DNA of 64,000 nt from CAIKBL01 sp050247235 (GTDB lineage: Bacteria; Pseudomonadota; Gammaproteobacteria; Ga0077536): assembly GCA_050247235.1 (NCBI GenBank), contig JBFWUN010000014.1:1-64000 (forward strand), given 5' to 3'. The notes beneath the pieces are model-generated. The model searched no databases and was not told the origin of the DNA. It saw only the letters and a program-made list of their open reading frames with translations. Both the position numbers and the translations under genes were made by a program. How positions within the stretch are numbered: position 1 is the stretch's first letter; the number at the start of each line of letters is the position of its first letter. Positions 17,508 to 26,389 of this stretch are shown here, piece by piece.

Positions 17508-17535
17508 CACTTACGTAATTTATATAACGTTAGTG
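17508..17535. promoter_or_regulatory. 28-bp inverted repeat, probable operator of the YeeE pair
   Basis: Arms CACT-t-ACGT at 17508-17516 and ACGT-t-AGTG at 17527-17535 are mirror complements around an AT-rich core containing TTTATATAA. 22 of 28 positions are symmetric. It stands out sharply in G+C-rich DNA, and the core offers a -10-like TATAAA for the minus strand, so a bound protein would block the promoter. Confidence 0.6.
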
Positions 17536-17575
17536 ACCGGGAAGCTACCCCCGGGGGCATCCGGGCCGCGCGCCG

Positions 17576-18454
17576 TCAGGCGGCGGCGCCGAGCGATGTG
17601 ACAGCAGGAGGGGGCCCCGGTGCTTCCCCCGGGACGGCGGGCACGAGCCCGAGCGCCGTGACGTCACCGACCACGATCAGTGCCGGGGCTGCCAGTGCAA
17701 CCCGCGCCGCGAGCGCGGACATGCCGGCGAGCGTGCCCCGGAACACGCGCTGCCGGGGCGTGCAGCCGTTCTCGATGAACGCGATCGGGGTCGCCGGCGC
17801 ATGGGCCTGCCCGAGGAGCGCGCGCTCGATGGCCTCGATCTCGCCGACCCCCATGTAGAACACGAGTGTTCGGCCGGTTCCCGCGAGGGCGGCCCAGTCG
17901 GGTGCACCGTCGCCGTCCGCCCGGTGCGCGGTCACGAACGTGACCTGCTGCGCGACGCCACGATGCGTGAGCGGAATGCCGGCATACGCACCGCAGCCGA
18001 TTGCCGCGGTGATGCCGGGAATGACTTCGTACGGGATCCCGGCCGCCGCGAGCGCGAGGGCCTCTTCCGCACCCCGCCCGAACACGAACGGATCGCCACC
18101 CTTCAGCCGCACCACTCGCCGATAACGCCGCGCGAGCTGGACCAGTCGTGTATTGATAGCGGCCTGGTGGGCGCTTTCGCCGGCGCCCTTGCCCGCGTAT
18201 TCCCGCGGCGTCCCGCATGGCAGCAGCGCGAGAATCCCGGGCGCCACGAGCCGATCATGCAGCACGTAGTCCGCGGTCTCGAGTGCGCGCAGCGCGCGCA
18301 GCGTGAGCAGATCGGGATCACCCGGCCCGGCGCCGACCAGCGAGACCAGTCCCGGGAGCGCTTGCCTTGACGGGATCCTTGGTTCGTCGCGCGCACCCTG
18401 CACGCCGCGATGCGCGCCTGGCCGCGCCGCGGCGCCGCGCGGGTGTGCAGTCAT
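17576..18454 (-). CDS. cobA: Uroporphyrinogen-III C-methyltransferase (SUMT)
   Basis: A 292-residue stand-alone SUMT. After a basic 35-residue lead come the family motifs VSLVGAGPGDPDLLTLRAL, DYVLHDRLV, VRLKGGDPFVFGRG and VIPGITAAIGCGAYAGIPLTHR. It transfers two methyl groups from S-adenosylmethionine to uroporphyrinogen III, giving precorrin-2 for siroheme. The ATG overlaps the cysI stop as ATGA, so it is made together with the siroheme enzyme that needs its product. The remaining siroheme steps are encoded by the CysG-N-type gene at 62946-63938, whose own methyltransferase domain appears lost. Confidence 0.92.
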   Translation of the reverse strand: MTAHPRGAAARPGAHRGVQGARDEPRIPSRQALPGLVSLVGAGPGDPDLLTLRALRALETADYVLHDRLVAPGILALLPCGTPREYAGKGAGESAHQAAINTRLVQLARRYRRVVRLKGGDPFVFGRGAEEALALAAAGIPYEVIPGITAAIGCGAYAGIPLTHRGVAQQVTFVTAHRADGDGAPDWAALAGTGRTLVFYMGVGEIEAIERALLGQAHAPATPIAFIENGCTPRQRVFRGTLAGMSALAARVALAAPALIVVGDVTALGLVPAVPGEAPGPPPAVTSLGAAA

Positions 18455-20184
18455 GGCACGTCTCCGAACGAGCGTCGCTCGGCGAGCGCGCGCGCCGCCG
18501 CCGCGAACTCGCGGCCGACAGTCAGTGCGGGAACCACGCCGGTACGAACCAGGAAGTCCCCGAAGCGCTCGTTGTCGTTGCGGCCACGGGCATAGTTCTC
18601 CAGCAACGGGGCGAGCGTCGCGAGGATCGCGTCCTCGTCCAGGCTTTCCGCGTACGGCGCATTCAGGCGCGTGCCGTCGAACGCGCCGCCGAGGTGGAGG
18701 TTGTACCGGCCGGGGGCCTTGCCGACGAGCGCGACCTCGGCGAGAAAAGGTCGCGCGCAGCCGTTCGGGCAGCCGGTGATGCGCAGGGTCACCGGCACCT
18801 CGGACAGCCCGTACTGGCGCTGCAACGACTCCAGCCGGGACACGAACGTCTCGAGATAGCGTTCGCTTTCGGCCATCGCCAGGCCGCAGGTCGGCAGGCC
18901 GACGCACGCCAGCGCCCGTGCGCGCGTCGGCGTCGCGGCGGTCTCGTCGATCCCGTGTTCCGCGAGCAGCTGTGCGACCCGCGCCCGCCGCGCGGGTGCG
19001 ATGTCCGCAAGCACGACGTTCTGGTTGGCGGTCAGGTGAAAGGTCGCGAGCGCCTCGGCCGCGATGGCCCGCAGCCCGCTCAACGCGCGGCGGTCCCCGT
19101 CGTCCTGCACGCGGCCGCTCGCGAGATGCACCGTGCAATGAGCCGTGCCGTCCGCTTCCTCGCGCCAGCCGGGATGATCGCCGTTGTGGGCGAAGCGGAA
19201 CGGCCGGGCAGGTTCGAGGGACTCGCCCAGGCGGCTCTCCACCTCGGCGCGGAAGTGCGCGAGCCCCAGCGTGTCGATCGTGTACTTCAGTCTCGCGTGA
19301 CGACGATCGGTACGGTCGCCCAGGTCGCGCTGCACCGTGATGACCGCCTCGGCTACGCGCAAGGCCTGCTCCGAGCGACAGAAGCCGAGCACGTCGCCCA
19401 GTCGCGGGTAGGTGGCGAATTCCCCGTGCGTCATGCCAAGACCGCCGCCGACCGTCACGTTGAAGCCGAGCAGCTTGTCGCGGTCCACGATGGCGATGAA
19501 CCCGAGGTCCTGGGCGAACACGTCGATGTCGTTATCCGGCGGGACCGCGACGCCGATCTTGAATTTGCGCGGCAGGTAGGTTTCGCCGTACAGGGGCTCC
19601 GCGTCGTCAGCGGTATTCACGACCTGCGCGCCGTCGAGCCAGATCTCGTGGTATGCGCGTGTCCGCGGCAGCAGGCGATCGCTGAGGTCACGGCAGACTG
19701 CCGCGACCTGTGCGCGGATCGCAGGCGGAAACGCCAGCGTGGTCCCGACCACGTTGCGGTTCACGTCTCCGCAAGCGGCGAGCGTGTCGAGCAGCGCCTG
19801 GTTGATCGCGGCGATGGAGGACTTCAGGTTACGTTTCAGGATCCCGTGGAACTGGAACGTCTGCCGCGTGGTGATGCGGAGCGTGTGATTCGCCCACGTG
19901 CAGGCAATGGCATCCATCGCGAGCCACTGCGCGGCGGTGCAGATTCCGCCCGGGATGCGCGCGCGCACCATGAACTGGTACGCCGGCTCCAGGCGTTGCG
20001 CCCGGCGCTCCGCGCGCACGTCCCGATCGTCCTGCTGGTAGATGCCGTGGAACTTGACGAGATGCGTGTCGTCCTCGCGCAGCGCGCCGGTCACTGCATC
20101 CTCCAGGCCCTCGGCGATAGTGCCGCGCAGGTGACGACTGCGGGACTTGATGCCCTCCACGGGGGAGGGCGACGAATGACTCAT
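18451..20184 (-). CDS. cysI: Sulfite reductase (NADPH) hemoprotein beta-component
   Basis: A 577-residue protein with the two nitrite/sulfite reductase ferredoxin-like repeats and the siroheme-[4Fe-4S] ligands: CX5C in ALACVGLPTCGLA and CX3C in ITGCPNGCARP. Substrate-side residues lie in WANHTLRITTRQTFQFHG. It reduces sulfite to sulfide with electrons from CysJ. Start ATG 20184 follows GAGGAG at good spacing; a TTG five codons earlier is in frame but inferior. It lies 11 bases after cysJ and overlaps cobA, making a cysJ-cysI-cobA operon. Length matches the family. Confidence 0.95.
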   Translation of the reverse strand: MSHSSPSPVEGIKSRSRHLRGTIAEGLEDAVTGALREDDTHLVKFHGIYQQDDRDVRAERRAQRLEPAYQFMVRARIPGGICTAAQWLAMDAIACTWANHTLRITTRQTFQFHGILKRNLKSSIAAINQALLDTLAACGDVNRNVVGTTLAFPPAIRAQVAAVCRDLSDRLLPRTRAYHEIWLDGAQVVNTADDAEPLYGETYLPRKFKIGVAVPPDNDIDVFAQDLGFIAIVDRDKLLGFNVTVGGGLGMTHGEFATYPRLGDVLGFCRSEQALRVAEAVITVQRDLGDRTDRRHARLKYTIDTLGLAHFRAEVESRLGESLEPARPFRFAHNGDHPGWREEADGTAHCTVHLASGRVQDDGDRRALSGLRAIAAEALATFHLTANQNVVLADIAPARRARVAQLLAEHGIDETAATPTRARALACVGLPTCGLAMAESERYLETFVSRLESLQRQYGLSEVPVTLRITGCPNGCARPFLAEVALVGKAPGRYNLHLGGAFDGTRLNAPYAESLDEDAILATLAPLLENYARGRNDNERFGDFLVRTGVVPALTVGREFAAAARALAERRSFGDVP

Positions 20185-20195
20185 CGCGTTGCTCC

Positions 20196-22016
20196 TCAAT
20201 AGACGTCGCGGCGATAGCGGCCGCTCTTCTGCAGCGCCTGGATGTACTCGCGTGCGCGATCCTCGGACAGTCCGCCGCCGCGTCCCACCGCGTCAATCAG
20301 CGCGGCGTGGACGTCGCGCGCCATGTGCCTGGCATCTCCGCATACGTATAGGGCGGCGCCGTCTTCCAGCCAGGCGTAGAGATCTCTCGCGTGCGCGAGC
20401 AGTCGGTGCTGGACGTAGACCTTGTTCGCCTCGTCGCGCGAAAACGCGACGTCGAGGCGGGTCAACGTCCCCTGGGCGAGCGCCTTCTGCCATTCGAGCT
20501 GGTACAGGAAGTCCTCGCGTTGCGTGCGCTCGCCGAAGAACAGCCAGTGCCGGGCATGGACGCCGCGCGCGGCGCGTTCGGCGATGAATGCGCGAAACGG
20601 GGCCACCCCCGTACCGGGTCCGATCATGATGAGCGGGGTCGTCTCGTCAACCGGGAGGTGGAAGCCTGGGTTCGGTTCGAGCTGGAGCGTGATCTCGTCG
20701 CCGGCTGCCTGCGCGGCCAGGTAGTTCGACGCCGCCCCGAGTCGCGCACCGTGGGCGGACTCGGCGCGGACCACCGCCACCAGCAGGTGAACCTCGTCAG
20801 GCGTCGCCGCCGGGGCAGATGCCACCGAGTAGGTCCGCCGCGCCAGCGGGCGCAGGACGTCGATGAGCTCGGCGGGCGAGAAGCCCGGCGCGAACCGGCG
20901 CAGTGCGTCTGCCACCTGGTGCTCGGCAAGGAACGCTGCGAACGCATCGGCCCCGGCAGGTGAGAGCATCTGCGCGAGATCAGGATGCGGGGCGCGTGCA
21001 TGCAACGTCGCCAGGAACGGACGGCTGAGCAGTGTCAGTTCGACTTCCTCGGTCAGCACGGACGCGAGCGCGCGCGGCGTGCCGCGCGGACCCTGGACGA
21101 TTTCGCTGCCGGAGGCACCGAGCGCCGTGAGCACGCGCTCGCAGACCGGGGCCGGGTTGCGGGGCAGTATCGCAATTCCATCGCCCGGCGCGTAGCGGAA
21201 GGCCGGGTCCGACAGCGCGAACTCGAGATGTCGCACGTCCTTGGTCGAGAACCTTCCGGTCAGGCGCTGGTTCAGCAGCAACGCGACACGCGTCTCCGCG
21301 CGCGGCGCGGCGCCGGACGCCGATGTACGCGGGACGGACTCCACCACCGAGATCCGGGGGGGCACCGCGCGCAGGCGTTCGGCGACCTCCGGCAGTGCGC
21401 GTGCGATCCATCCGTCAGCCTCCGCCTCGAACTGCAGATCGCAGTCGACGCGCGGCTGCAAGCGGGCGGCCCCGAGCTCGGCGAGCCGCGCGTCGAGCAC
21501 GCTGCCTGCCCGGCAGAAGTGGGGGTAGCTGGAATCACCAAGCGCAATCACGCCGTAGCGCAGCGTGTCCAGGCGCGGGGCGTTTGCATTCTGCAGGAAC
21601 TCGAAGAATCCGACCGCGTCTTCCGGCGGATCCCCATCGCCCTGGGTACTGACGACGAAGAGCGCGACGGTTTCCTGCTTCAGGCTCCGCGGCGAATAGT
21701 CTGCGAGGTCGACGAGCCGGGCCGGAAGTTGCAGTTCGGCCGCCCGTTTTGCGGCGAGTTCCGCCACTCGCCGGCTGTTTCCTGTCTGCGTGGCGAAAAA
21801 GATGGTCAGCGCACGCGCGGCCCGCGGACCTTCCGCGGAAGGGGTCGCGCGGAGCACCGGGACGACATTCGATTCGCGCGGAGCCGCCAGCCCGGCCAGG
21901 TAACCGCTTGCCCAGAGCAGCTGGTCCCGCCCGAATGTCTGCACGACTTCCGTGAGTCGTCCGAGCTGGTCGCGATCGAGCGGATGAGGGTCGGGGGACG
22001 ACGCAGGGGAAGACAC
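20196..22016 (-). CDS. cysJ: Sulfite reductase (NADPH) flavoprotein alpha-component
   Basis: A 606-residue flavoprotein: N-terminal flavodoxin (FMN) domain with TIFFATQTGNSRRVAELAAK and VSTQGDGDPPEDAVGFFEFL, a FAD domain with RTYSVASAP, and an NADPH domain with IGPGTGVAPFRAFIAER, LFFGERTQREDFLYQ and the C-terminal YIQALQKSGRYRRDVY ending typical of CysJ. It passes electrons from NADPH to CysI. First gene of the cys operon. The 113 bases before it, up to uppP, should hold the promoter; I see AT-richer patches but no confident CysB site. Length fits the E. coli protein (599). Confidence 0.95.
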   Translation of the reverse strand: MSSPASSPDPHPLDRDQLGRLTEVVQTFGRDQLLWASGYLAGLAAPRESNVVPVLRATPSAEGPRAARALTIFFATQTGNSRRVAELAAKRAAELQLPARLVDLADYSPRSLKQETVALFVVSTQGDGDPPEDAVGFFEFLQNANAPRLDTLRYGVIALGDSSYPHFCRAGSVLDARLAELGAARLQPRVDCDLQFEAEADGWIARALPEVAERLRAVPPRISVVESVPRTSASGAAPRAETRVALLLNQRLTGRFSTKDVRHLEFALSDPAFRYAPGDGIAILPRNPAPVCERVLTALGASGSEIVQGPRGTPRALASVLTEEVELTLLSRPFLATLHARAPHPDLAQMLSPAGADAFAAFLAEHQVADALRRFAPGFSPAELIDVLRPLARRTYSVASAPAATPDEVHLLVAVVRAESAHGARLGAASNYLAAQAAGDEITLQLEPNPGFHLPVDETTPLIMIGPGTGVAPFRAFIAERAARGVHARHWLFFGERTQREDFLYQLEWQKALAQGTLTRLDVAFSRDEANKVYVQHRLLAHARDLYAWLEDGAALYVCGDARHMARDVHAALIDAVGRGGGLSEDRAREYIQALQKSGRYRRDVY

Positions 22017-22129
22017 GCGCGGATTCCTTGGATGCAGGACAGGACCGCCCGCAGTCTAGGGACCGTGCCGATGCCGCGGAACGACGTTCTCGCTATATCG
22101 ACCGAACGACCCGGAATATCCCGCGCAGG

Positions 22130-22930
22130 TCAGGCCCGGTAGAACCAGAGAAGCAGCGCACCGAACACGATCCGATACCACGCGAACGCGGCGAAGCTGT
22201 GCTGGGACACGTAACGCAGCAGGAACTTGATCGCGGCGAGCGCGCTCACGAACGCGGTCACGAACCCTACCGCGAAAATGCCGATGTCCTCGGTCCCGAG
22301 CTCGCCCCAGCCCTTGGCCAGGTCGTACACCGTGGCGGCGAACATCATCGGGATGGCAAGAAAGAATGAAAACTCGGTGGCCGCCCGGCGATCGAGTCCG
22401 CTGACCATGCCGCCCATGATCGTCGCACCTGAACGGGAAACGCCGGGGATCAGGGCGAGGACCTGCGCGCACCCGATCTGGAGCGCCTGGCGCGGGGTCA
22501 CCGAATCCGCGGACAGCGCCCTGGGGGCGGACAGGTGGCGCTCGACGAGCAGGATGGCGATGCCGCCGGCGATCAGTGCCCAGGCAACGACCGTCGGATT
22601 GAACAGCATGGCCTTGATGTGCCCGTGCGCGAAGAAACCGACCGCCGCAGCCGGGACGAACGCGATCCCGAGATTCAGGGCGAAGCGGTTGGCGGCCGGA
22701 CTGCGTCCGAGATCGCGCACGACCGCGGCGAGTCGCTCGCGGTAGAACCAGCACACGGACAGGATCGCGCCGAGCTGGATGAAGACCTCGAATGAACCCG
22801 CGCTCCCTCTGTTAAAATCGAGCCAGTCGCCGGCGATGATCAGATGACCAGTGCTGGAGATGGGCAGGAACTCGGTAAGCCCCTCGACGATTCCGAGCAG
22901 AACCGCCTTCAGGTAGGTTGCTGTATCCAC
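22130..22930 (-). CDS. uppP: Undecaprenyl-diphosphatase
   Basis: A 266-residue polytopic membrane protein with the BacA/UppP signatures: GIVEGLTEFLPISSTGHLI at residues 13-31, containing the catalytic Glu-rich motif, and ALIPGVSRSGATI, which contributes the second active-site segment. It removes a phosphate from undecaprenyl diphosphate to recycle the lipid carrier for peptidoglycan. Divergent from the exchanger gene, with about 90 bases between the starts. Monocistronic, as far as the spacing shows. Confidence 0.95.
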   Translation of the reverse strand: MDTATYLKAVLLGIVEGLTEFLPISSTGHLIIAGDWLDFNRGSAGSFEVFIQLGAILSVCWFYRERLAAVVRDLGRSPAANRFALNLGIAFVPAAAVGFFAHGHIKAMLFNPTVVAWALIAGGIAILLVERHLSAPRALSADSVTPRQALQIGCAQVLALIPGVSRSGATIMGGMVSGLDRRAATEFSFFLAIPMMFAATVYDLAKGWGELGTEDIGIFAVGFVTAFVSALAAIKFLLRYVSQHSFAAFAWYRIVFGALLLWFYRA

Positions 22931-23022
22931 GCGTTGTCTACGGAAGATGTTCGGAGCGCTCGGCGCCGCGCCAGTCTAGGCGCTGCGCGACTCGAAGTCG
23001 CGACCGCGTCACAGAGGTTAAC

Positions 23023-24030
23023 ATGGCCATTGGTCTGGAACTGGTCCTTTCGCTGCTGCTCATCCTGGTCGCAGCGGAGATTTTCACCAACGCGCTGGAA
23101 CATTTCGGCGAACGAATCGGCATCTCCGAAGGCGTAACCGGATCCCTTTTCGCCGCGGTAGGCACCGCGATGCCCGAGAGCATGGTACCGATCGTCGCGG
23201 TGTTCGCCGGGACGTCCAATGCGGAACTCAACGCGGAAATCGGCACCGGGGCAATTCTCGGTGCGCCGCTGATGCTGTCCACGCTCAGCCTGTCGCTGAT
23301 GGCGTTCTCCGTGCTCGGGCGGCGCGGCGCGTTGGGGCACCTGCGGCCGGAGCCAACGGGACTGCAACGCGATCTCACGTTCTTTCTGATCGCGTTCGGG
23401 ATTGCGCTGGCGGCGCTGTTCGTGCCGGTCGACGCGCGCACGATGCGCATCTTCCTCGCGGGAGTGCTCGTCGTCACGTACTTCATCTACGTGATGCTGA
23501 CGCTGAAAGTGTCCGCAAAGCTCGTCGAGGACGGACATGGCACCGAGGCGCACGGCGAGATGTTCCTGTGCAGAATGGGGCTGCCGGATCATCTCCTGGT
23601 GATCCTGCTGCAACTCGCCCTCGGTCTCGGGCTCCTGATCCTGGGCGCCAAGACGTTCGTCCACGGCATCGAACAGTTTTCCGACATCGTGGGCGTGTCG
23701 CCCCTGCTGCTGTCGCTGCTGATCATCCCGATTGCGACGGAGCTGCCTGAGAAGGTGAACAGCATCCTGTGGATACGGCGCGGCAAGGATACGCTCGCGT
23801 TCGGCAACATCACCGGCGCGATGGTGTTCCAGGGCAGCCTGCTCCCGGCGCTCGGTCTCATGCTGACGCCGTGGGCAATGACGACCGAAGTGCTGGTTGG
23901 GGTGGTCGTCACCTACGTGGCGGCAGTGTGGATGTTCCTGCTCGCGCGCAGGGGAACCCTGCGCGTGTGGCATTTCGGTGTGAACCTGCTGTTGTACGTA
24001 AGTTACGTGAGCCTGATGCTCTTCACGTGA
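23023..24030 (+). CDS. CaCA-family sodium/calcium exchanger-like protein
   Basis: A 335-residue membrane protein with about ten hydrophobic helices in two inverted halves. The alpha-repeats are GTAMPESMVPIVAVFAG (residues about 47-63) and LIIPIATELPEKVNSIL (about 233-249); each carries the acidic residue (E) of the ion site. Members exchange Ca2+ or other cations for Na+ or H+ across the inner membrane. Start ATG 23023 follows AGAGG; the upstream frame extension overlaps the divergent uppP start and is not protein-like. The ion is not predictable from sequence. Confidence 0.82.
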   Translation: MAIGLELVLSLLLILVAAEIFTNALEHFGERIGISEGVTGSLFAAVGTAMPESMVPIVAVFAGTSNAELNAEIGTGAILGAPLMLSTLSLSLMAFSVLGRRGALGHLRPEPTGLQRDLTFFLIAFGIALAALFVPVDARTMRIFLAGVLVVTYFIYVMLTLKVSAKLVEDGHGTEAHGEMFLCRMGLPDHLLVILLQLALGLGLLILGAKTFVHGIEQFSDIVGVSPLLLSLLIIPIATELPEKVNSILWIRRGKDTLAFGNITGAMVFQGSLLPALGLMLTPWAMTTEVLVGVVVTYVAAVWMFLLARRGTLRVWHFGVNLLLYVSYVSLMLFT

Positions 24031-24064
24031 CGGCAGGACAGTCCGGCGGGGAAGTCGAATCGAC

Positions 24065-24149
24065 TGGTGCCGAGGAGAGGACTCGAACCTCCACGGATCG
24101 CTCCACTGGTACCTGAAACCAGCGCGTCTACCAATTCCGCCACCTCGGC
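24065..24149 (-). tRNA. tRNA-Leu(CAG)
   Basis: The minus strand folds as a class II tRNA: acceptor GCCGAGG pairing with CCTCGGC, D-arm with GGAATTGGTAGAC, anticodon stem CTGGT/ACCAG closing the loop TTCAGGT (anticodon CAG), a long variable arm, and the T-arm GGAGGTTCGAGTCCTCT. CCA is encoded at 24065-24067. It decodes CUG, the dominant Leu codon of this G+C-rich genome. Confidence 0.95.
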
Positions 24150-24244
24150 AAGGCCGGCGCAATCTACCGGAGCCCTCCAGGCGAGTCAATCGCGGCACAC
24201 GCGGTCATCTCGCGCCGGCCACGCGCACGCGCTATTGTCTCGCC

Positions 24245-26389
24245 ATGCCTCCCCGCGAATCCGACGTACTGGAGATCCCGACACGCGACGCGATCCTCGA
24301 AGTCCTCGAGCGAACCGGCGCGCCCTGCACGTTGAAGACGCTGGCGCGCGCGCTTGGCGTCGGTCATCGTCCGGCGGTGCATGCGATGCAGCGCCGGCTG
24401 CGCGCGATGGTGCGCGACGGACAGCTGCTCGAGACCCGCGATCGCCGGTACGGCATAGCAAAGGCGATGGAACTGCTGCCCGGACGCGTGATCGGCCACC
24501 CCGACGGATTCGCGTTCGTGCGTCCAGACAACGCCGAGGCGGACATCTACCTTGCGCCGCGCGAGGCGCGACGGATCCTGCACGGCGATCGCGTGCTGGT
24601 GCGCATTGCCGGGCACGACGAGCGTCAGCGACCCTACGGCACCGTGGTGGAGGTCCTCTCACGGGCGAATCGCGAGGTCGTCGGCAGATTCTTCGAGGAA
24701 GGCGGAGTCGGCATCGTCGTCCCTGACAACCGGCAGATCAACCAGGACATCCTGGTGCCGGCCGGCCGGGAAGCGCGCGCGAAGCATGGCCAGATCGTCG
24801 TCGTCGTCATCGACCAGCAGCCTGACGCCCGTTACCAGCCGCTCGGGCACGTCAGCGAAGTGCTCGGGGATCACATGGCGCCGGGGATGGAGATCGACAT
24901 CGCCATCCGGAGTTTCCAGCTGCCGACCGACTGGCCGGAAGGGCTGTCGCGCGAACTCCGACAGGTCCCGCCCGCGGTGTCGGCGGACGATTGCGGCGGA
25001 CGCGAGGATCTCCGCGACCTCCCGTTCGTGACGATCGACGGCGCGGATGCGCGGGACTTCGACGACGCGGTGTACTGCCGCAAGACCCGCACCGGCTACG
25101 TGCTGCTCGTCGCCATTGCCGATGTCGCGCATTACGTGCGGCCGGACACGCTGCTCGACCGCGCGGCCCGCGAACGGGGGACGTCGGTGTACTTTCCCGC
25201 ACGCGTCATCCCGATGCTGCCTGAGCAGCTGTCCAATGGAATCTGCTCGCTGAACCCGCAGGTTGATCGGCTGACCATGGTGTGCGAGCTGCGGTACGAC
25301 CTCGAGGGACGCCGGACCCGCGCGCGGTTCATGAACGCGGTGATCCGTTCGCGCGCGCGGCTCGTCTACGAGGATGTCGCCGGGTGGCTGGGCAACCCGC
25401 ACAAGGAATGGCCGAAGGACGCGCTCGAACGCCACGTGCTGGTTGCCTACGAGCTCTACCGGTTGCTGCGCGCGCAGCGCGAGGCACGCGGGGCGCTCGA
25501 CATCGATACCGTGGAACCGCGCTTCGTGTTCGGTGAGACGCGCAAGATCGAACGGATCGAAGTTCGCGCGCGCACCGATGCACATCGGCTGATCGAGGAA
25601 TTCATGATCGCGGCGAACGTGGCCGCCGCCGAGCACCTCATTCGCCATCGCCGCGCGGCGCTGTTCCGCGTGCACGCCGCGCCCGACGCCGAGAAGGTGG
25701 AAGCGCTCCGCCAGTTCCTCGGCGGGGTCGGCCTACCCCTCGGTGGTGGCGAGCGCCCGGGCGCGCGGGATTTTTCGCGCGTGCTGGACGTGGCGCGCGG
25801 ACGGCCGGACCGGCACCTGGTCGAGACAGTGCTGCTGCGCAGCCTCAAGCTCGCGGTCTACAGTCCGGAGAACGTCGGCCATTTCGGGCTGGGGCTCGAG
25901 GCCTACGCGCACTTCACCTCGCCGATCCGCCGCTATCCCGACCTCGTGATCCATCGCGCGCTCAAGCAGGCCCTCGCCAGGGATCGCGCGCCAGGGCCGG
26001 ACCTCGCACTGCTGGGTGAGCATTGTTCGATGACCGAGCGGCGTGCCGACGATGCAACCCGTGACGCCGTGAGCTGGCTCAAGTGTGAGTACATGCTGGA
26101 CAAGGTCGGAGAGACCTTCGCGGGCATCGTGAGCGCGGTGACGGCGTTCGGCCTGTTCGTGCAGCTCGACGAGTCGTTCGTCGAAGGACTCGTGCACGTC
26201 ACGGCGCTGCCGGAGGACTATTACCACTTTGACCCGGTCCGTCACCGCATGGTCGGTCGTCGCTCGCAGCGCGAATACCGGCTGGGGCAGCGACTGGAAA
26301 TCGTCGTGGCGCGCGTGAATCTGGACGAGCGCAAGATTGATTTCACGCTCGCCGCCGGGGGACCGGCCCGCCGGCGGCGAGCGCGATGA
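24245..26389 (+). CDS. rnr: Ribonuclease R
   Basis: A 714-residue 3'-5' exoribonuclease: N-terminal helix-turn-helix (LKTLARALGV at about 22-31), two cold-shock OB domains, the RNB catalytic domain with the metal-binding DGADARDFDDAVYC motif, and a C-terminal S1 domain (SAVTAFGLFVQLDESFVEGLVHV) followed by a short basic tail. It degrades structured RNA and acts in rRNA quality control. The tail is shorter than in E. coli RNase R (813 residues). Start ATG 24245. Coupled to rlmB by ATGA, as in enteric bacteria. Confidence 0.95.
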   Translation: MPPRESDVLEIPTRDAILEVLERTGAPCTLKTLARALGVGHRPAVHAMQRRLRAMVRDGQLLETRDRRYGIAKAMELLPGRVIGHPDGFAFVRPDNAEADIYLAPREARRILHGDRVLVRIAGHDERQRPYGTVVEVLSRANREVVGRFFEEGGVGIVVPDNRQINQDILVPAGREARAKHGQIVVVVIDQQPDARYQPLGHVSEVLGDHMAPGMEIDIAIRSFQLPTDWPEGLSRELRQVPPAVSADDCGGREDLRDLPFVTIDGADARDFDDAVYCRKTRTGYVLLVAIADVAHYVRPDTLLDRAARERGTSVYFPARVIPMLPEQLSNGICSLNPQVDRLTMVCELRYDLEGRRTRARFMNAVIRSRARLVYEDVAGWLGNPHKEWPKDALERHVLVAYELYRLLRAQREARGALDIDTVEPRFVFGETRKIERIEVRARTDAHRLIEEFMIAANVAAAEHLIRHRRAALFRVHAAPDAEKVEALRQFLGGVGLPLGGGERPGARDFSRVLDVARGRPDRHLVETVLLRSLKLAVYSPENVGHFGLGLEAYAHFTSPIRRYPDLVIHRALKQALARDRAPGPDLALLGEHCSMTERRADDATRDAVSWLKCEYMLDKVGETFAGIVSAVTAFGLFVQLDESFVEGLVHVTALPEDYYHFDPVRHRMVGRRSQREYRLGQRLEIVVARVNLDERKIDFTLAAGGPARRRRAR

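Noticed and set aside
18367..20202. 611-codon open frame on the plus strand
   Set aside because: Antisense to cysI, which is unmistakable.
22802..22815. TTAAAAT as a promoter for the exchanger gene
   Set aside because: It lies within the uppP coding sequence and encodes conserved residues there.
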